Below are positions 60,208 to 64,000 of a stretch of DNA of 64,000 nucleotides, piece by piece. Made by a program: the position numbers and the translations under genes. Within the stretch, counting starts at the first letter, position 1; every line of letters begins with the position of its first letter. The notes beneath the pieces are model-generated. The model had not been told where the DNA came from and did no database searches. It saw only the letters and a list, made by a program, of their open reading frames with translations. The stretch covers positions 1 through 64,000 of the forward strand of contig JAKZAN010000053.1 of assembly GCA_023053545.1 (NCBI GenBank), given 5' to 3'. The DNA is from Lepidurus packardi. Lineage: Eukaryota; Arthropoda; Branchiopoda; Notostraca; Triopsidae.

Positions 60208-61934
60208 ATGTTTGATATTTCTGTATTAAAGGAAATGAAGCTTACTGAGCTTCAAGAAATTGCTAAAGCAACTAAAAACATTAAGTTTGCCGGGGTCAAA
60301 AAAGAAGAGCTAATCTACAAGATTTTAGATTATCAGGCTGCTAATCCAGCAGTTGCTGCTGAAAACGAACCTCAGGACAAGCAAAAACGAGAAAGAGTTA
60401 GGATTGCTCCTAATAAGCCAATAGCACCCGCTGCAACAGCCTCTTTGTTTGCCGAAGAGCTTGCGCCAGAGCAGGCATCTGTTGTTGCTGAAGCCCCAAT
60501 TGCAGAAGATCAAGTACCTAATGTTGTAGAGCAAAAGGAACGCAAGTTGATCAAGTTTAATAAAAACCAAGACCGTAAAATTGTTCCAACCAAAACTGTT
60601 GAGGAGCCTATTGCAACAGAAGAAGCAGAAGTAAAAGCTAGCGAAGGTGGGGCAGAAGTTGTGCAAAAGCAACCAAATCCAAACCAAAAGCAAAAAATAA
60701 ATCCAAATCAATTGCCAAATCCGAATCAAAATGGCAATGGAAATAGTGCGCCAAATGGCAATCAGAACCCAAATTTTAAAAAGGGTAAAAATAATTTCCG
60801 CGATTCTGATTTTGAATTTGATGGCATTATTGAAAGCGAAGGCGTATTGGAAATGATGCCAGATGGTTATGGATTCTTACGTTCATCTGATTATAATTAC
60901 CTTGCTTCTCCAGATGATATCTATTTATCTACTTCGCAAATTAGATTATTTGGATTAAAAACCGGAGATACCGTTAAGGGCGTGGTGCGACCACCAAAAG
61001 AAGGCGAGAAATTTTTTCCGTTAGTTCGGGTATTAAAAATAAATGGACATGATCCTCAAGTGGTCCGCGACCGTGTTTCCGTTTGAGCATTTTAACACCA
61101 GTTTTTCCTACCGAAAAATTTAAGTTAGCCGAAAGACAAAGCACGATATCAACTAGAATTATAGACTTGTTTTCACCAATTGGAAAAGGGCAACGTGGTA
61201 TGATTGTCGCGCAACCAAAAACGGGTAAAACAATGTTATTGAAAGATATTGCAAATGCTATTGCTGCCAATCATCCAGAAGTATACCTAATTGTTTTATT
61301 GATTGATGAGCGTCCTGAGGAAGTTACTGATATGCAAAGAAGTGTTCGAGGCGAAGTAATTGCTTCAACATTTGATCGTGAGCCGCAAGAACACGTTAAG
61401 ATTGCCAATATTGTATTGGAAAAATCGAAACGTTTAGTAGAATGCGGGCATGATGTTGTGATTTTACTGGATTCAATCACCCGTTTAGCTAGGGCTTACA
61501 ATACTGTGCAGCCGGCTTCTGGAAAGGTATTGAGTGGTGGTGTAGATGCAAATGCGCTACAAAAACCAAAACGTTTCTTTGGAGCAGCTCGAAATGTTGA
61601 GAATGGCGGTTCGTTAAGTATAATTGCTACTGCATTAACAGAAACAGGTTCTAAAATGGACGAAGTTATCTTCGAAGAATTTAAAGGAACCGGAAACATG
61701 GAATTGCAATTGGATCGTAAAATTGCCAATAAACGAATTTTCCCTGCAATTGATCTTACCTCTTCAAGTACACGTCGTGATGATTTGTTGCTAGATCAAA
61801 ACATTTTGCAAAGAATGTGGATTATGAGAAAATACCTTTCTGACATGAATCCAGTGGAAGCAATGGATTTTATTAACGAACGATTCAAGAAAACTAGAAA
61901 TAACGAAGAGTTTCTAATTTCGATGAACGACTAA
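60208..61934 (+). CDS. rho: Transcription termination factor Rho, two +1 frameshifts
   Basis: Hexameric RNA-dependent ATPase ending untranslated transcripts. N-terminal Rho_N ([20 protein letters not shown]) is followed by an Asn/Gln/Lys-rich insertion near 150-195 ([18 protein letters not shown]), a cold-shock RNA domain near 205-285 ([14 protein letters not shown]), and the RecA-like core with [28 protein letters not shown], and [18 protein letters not shown] motifs ([14 protein letters not shown]). The frame breaks around 61079-61093: the CC (61079-61080) and T4 (61090-61093) need one base fewer each to read [14 protein letters not shown]. Joined length is 574 residues. Rho is essential in many bacteria, so errors in the sequence are the likeliest cause. 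Confidence 0.92.
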
Positions 61935-61951
61935 TAAACCAAGTTAAATAA

Positions 61952-61990
61952 AAAAGCCTCCACATTCACATGAATTTGGAGGCTTTTTTT
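61952..61990. terminator. Terminator of rho, bidirectional
   Basis: Stem AAAGCCTCC/GGAGGCTTT, extended inside by ATTCA/TGAAT, with A run before and T7 after. It also serves the convergent nuclease gene. Confidence 0.88.
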
Positions 61991-62019
61991 ATGGCTATGG
62001 TCTAACCTAATTTGTATGC

Positions 62020-63114
62020 TTAATTAATAAGTACCTTTTTCGTAATCGACTGACTGTCGCTTTGCATCTTTAAAAAATAGAAGCCTTGAGGCAAATTATT
62101 AATCGTATAAATATTATTATTTGCACTTGGTTTTGAAATGGAAAGCACAATTTGACCATTCAAATTAACAAGTTCAATACCTTCTAACAACACATCGGTT
62201 TTGATGTTAATTTCATGGTTGTTGCTAGGATTAGGGTATACTTGCGCAGTCAAATAGTTATAACTGTTAGCAGCGAGATTTGGCCAACGATTTTGTGCGG
62301 CAGGACCTCCCCAAATTACAGTTGCTAAATACGGATTGTCAACGAACGGATTTCGATTCCCTTGCCCAAAAGTATTGTTTGCATCGCCCAAGTATATATT
62401 CCGATAATCCTCATATGGGGAAACAGGATCTTCTGCATTCCATCGAAGAAATAGGTCAATCATTGCTGTATCGGTAGAAACCGCATTGCCAATGCCAACG
62501 TTTGAAGGCAAGCACTGAGAACCGTATCGCAAATACATATACATAATCATGCGGGCAGTATCACCTTTCCACTCGTCGCCCGGATACCACGAACCACTAA
62601 CAATTCCTGAATTGCCTGAACCTGTTATAAACTTAAGGTTGGAACGGTCAGCATTTCGCTTCTTATCGCTTGCTCTAATGTGATGTGCGTCTGCACCTGG
62701 GCCAGTTGTTCCTAGTGCTGGAACGCCTAAGCCACGAGCATACGCATGCTCTCGGTTCCACAAACAAGAACTTGCGGTTCCATTATCAAGCATCGTTTTG
62801 TCCCTGCGTCTGTGGTCTTTATCATTTGATGGGGAAGTTGGGCATGTGCTATTGCTGAATCCATAATAAAGCATTAGAAATGTTTCACTTTGGTCATCAG
62901 GATCCATATCTGTAATGGTTATTGCAGACCGACATTCACTATAGGTTAGTTCGCGCGTGTGTGTTGACGTGATCTTTGTTGCCAACGCACTTTTTAAATT
63001 TTGTCCAGTTAGCGTCCAGTTAAATCCACTATAGTACGGTTGTGCAGGCGCACCCGCTTGCGAAAAACCTAAAATTGAAACTAATAAAAACGATAGTAAG
63101 TAAAATTTATTCAT
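62020..63114 (-). CDS. Secreted endonuclease I family nuclease with type IX secretion tail
   Basis: Extracellular nuclease of 364 residues. A signal (FLLVSILGFSQA) is followed by an Endonuclease_1 domain with YSECRSAITITDMDPDD, WNREHAYARGLG, DAHHIRASDKKRNADRSN (the His of the beta-beta-metal site) and a long C-terminal half. The last 75 residues are a Por-type sorting domain (QVYPNPSNNHEINIKT, LVNLNGQIVLSI, LPQGFYFLKM), the T9SS export signal of Bacteroidota. It is likely surface-attached or released and digests environmental DNA for nutrients. Convergent with rho. Confidence 0.93.
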   Translation of the reverse strand: MNKFYLLSFLLVSILGFSQAGAPAQPYYSGFNWTLTGQNLKSALATKITSTHTRELTYSECRSAITITDMDPDDQSETFLMLYYGFSNSTCPTSPSNDKDHRRRDKTMLDNGTASSCLWNREHAYARGLGVPALGTTGPGADAHHIRASDKKRNADRSNLKFITGSGNSGIVSGSWYPGDEWKGDTARMIMYMYLRYGSQCLPSNVGIGNAVSTDTAMIDLFLRWNAEDPVSPYEDYRNIYLGDANNTFGQGNRNPFVDNPYLATVIWGGPAAQNRWPNLAANSYNYLTAQVYPNPSNNHEINIKTDVLLEGIELVNLNGQIVLSISKPSANNNIYTINNLPQGFYFLKMQSDSQSITKKVLIN

Positions 63115-63117
63115 ATC

Positions 63118-64000
63118 TTATTCTGCATTACGTTCTAGAAGCGCCATATAAAACCCATCGAAGCCAGATTCAGATGCTAAAATTTTACTGTCTTTTATAA
63201 ACTTGAAACTTTTCCCAATTTCCGTAGTCAAAAACCGTTTAATTTGTTCCTGATTTTCGGATGGCAGTATTGAACAAGTAGCATATACTAATTTCCCGCC
63301 TGGTTTTACGATTTTCGAATAATTCTCGAGAACTTCGCTTTGTACTTTTCTGATGTTGTCTATAAATTCAGGCTGAAGTTTCCACTTTGCGTCTGGGTTT
63401 CTTTTCAAAACGCCCAATCCACTGCAAGGCGCATCAATTAAAACACGATCCGCACGTTCATGTAGTTTCTTAATGACTTTTGTTGAGTCGATAATGCGGT
63501 ATTCGATATTGAAAGCACCATTTCTTTTGGCACGTAATTTTAATTGCTTGAGTTTGCTTTCGTATAAATCCATTGCAATTAATTGGCCTTTATTCTCCAT
63601 TAAGGAAGCCATGTGCAACGTTTTTCCACCTGCTCCAGCACAAGTATCAACTACTTTCATGCCAGGTTTCACATCTAAAAATGCCGCAACAAGTTGTGAA
63701 TTGGCATCTTGTACTTCAAAAAGTCCTCCTTTGAAAGCGTCTGTTAAAAACACGTTTGCACGTTCTTTCAAAACCAAAGCATCTGTTTGTTCTTTCAGAT
63801 ATTCTGTGTCAATGTTCAGATCCATCAAGATGGCTCTTAATTTTTCTTTCGTAGTTTTAAGCGTGTTTGTGCGTAAAATTACTTTTGCAGGCTGATTTTG
63901 GGCGGCAATTTCCTTCGCCCATAATTCTTCGCCTAATTCTGCTACGCCCAATTCGTCCATCCAATCGGGAATAGACTCTTTTATAGCACGTGTTTTTGAC
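63118..64000 (-). CDS. RsmB/NOP family RNA cytosine methyltransferase, 3' part (runs off right edge)
   Basis: Makes m5C in rRNA. The first ATG inside the window is at 63960, but the frame continues upstream to the edge: IKESIPDWMDELG is the family segment before the SAM domain, so the true start lies outside. Seen are DTCAGAGGKTLHMASLM near the middle, DAPCSGLGVLKRNPD, and the catalytic Cys in VYATCSILPSENQEQI. About 120 N-terminal residues are missing from this window. Confidence 0.92.
   Translation of the reverse strand, partial: SKTRAIKESIPDWMDELGVAELGEELWAKEIAAQNQPAKVILRTNTLKTTKEKLRAILMDLNIDTEYLKEQTDALVLKERANVFLTDAFKGGLFEVQDANSQLVAAFLDVKPGMKVVDTCAGAGGKTLHMASLMENKGQLIAMDLYESKLKQLKLRAKRNGAFNIEYRIIDSTKVIKKLHERADRVLIDAPCSGLGVLKRNPDAKWKLQPEFIDNIRKVQSEVLENYSKIVKPGGKLVYATCSILPSENQEQIKRFLTTEIGKSFKFIKDSKILASESGFDGFYMALLERNAE

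Noticed and set aside
60208..61934. Rho as two cooperating subunits
   Set aside because: Both halves are needed in one chain and join in the well-conserved VSFEHLTPVFP segment after removing two run-associated bases.
1..64000. CRISPR arrays, rRNA, tRNA or transposases
   Set aside because: No regularly spaced direct repeats, no conserved rRNA or tRNA stretches and no transposase-like protein were recognised by eye; a tRNA scan was not possible.

Overview
The window is a stretch of a Bacteroidota chromosome, almost certainly Flavobacteriaceae and most like Flavobacterium. The signs are AT-rich DNA, -7 promoter boxes of the TAnnTTTG type, family-typical gene neighbourhoods (an acyl-CoA reductase/serC/serA run divergent from a ferredoxin gene, parE-parC, DUF6048-DUF6452-rlmD), a SusC-like TonB receptor, and an extracellular nuclease with a type IX secretion tail. 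I recognise no rRNA, tRNA, CRISPR array, insertion sequence or prophage. Most of the window is housekeeping.

Layout. 0-5.6 kb: the 5' end of uvrA (minus strand, running off the left edge), a sigma-70 family factor with a small downstream protein, an AT-rich tandem repeat, nth, bcp, a conserved Bacteroidota protein, and an MBL hydrolase. 5.6-19 kb: a minus-strand esterase/DUF4870-like/pyrC-like/BatA-like run, a DEAD-box helicase, lolD, msrA, serA, serC, an acyl-CoA reductase and a ferredoxin. 19-32 kb: a TonB receptor, ychF, parE-parC, an acyltransferase flanked by two inverted repeat elements, and small secreted or membrane proteins. 32-43 kb: terC, murQ, a ZIP transporter, methyltransferases, a type II restriction-modification pair (Eco47II-like nuclease plus an HTH-fused cytosine methylase), rlmD and osmC. 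43-59 kb: two paralogous lipoproteins, rocD, a Smr protein, a GH97 glycosidase with a cysteine desulfurase, a CHASE3/PAS sensor without an ATPase domain, lpdA, an ABC exporter and truA. 59-64 kb: a phosphoesterase, a DUF4293 protein, rho, a secreted endonuclease I, and the 3' part of an rsmB-like methyltransferase running off the right edge.

Two things cut across the window. First, nine copies of a roughly 85-130 bp intergenic element occur in both orientations. Each has conserved arms around a variable inner hairpin, and a short helix next to the arms changes on both sides in step between copies, which points to a structured RNA. Two near-identical copies flank the acyltransferase gene in inverted orientation. 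Second, at least eight genes, including the essential rho and parE, are broken only by small indels in or beside homopolymer or doubled-base runs. Each can be read as one full-length gene; I treat these as probable sequence errors and give the joined gene extents.

Accessory content is limited to the restriction-modification pair, the repeat-flanked acyltransferase and a few orphan secreted or hypothetical proteins.
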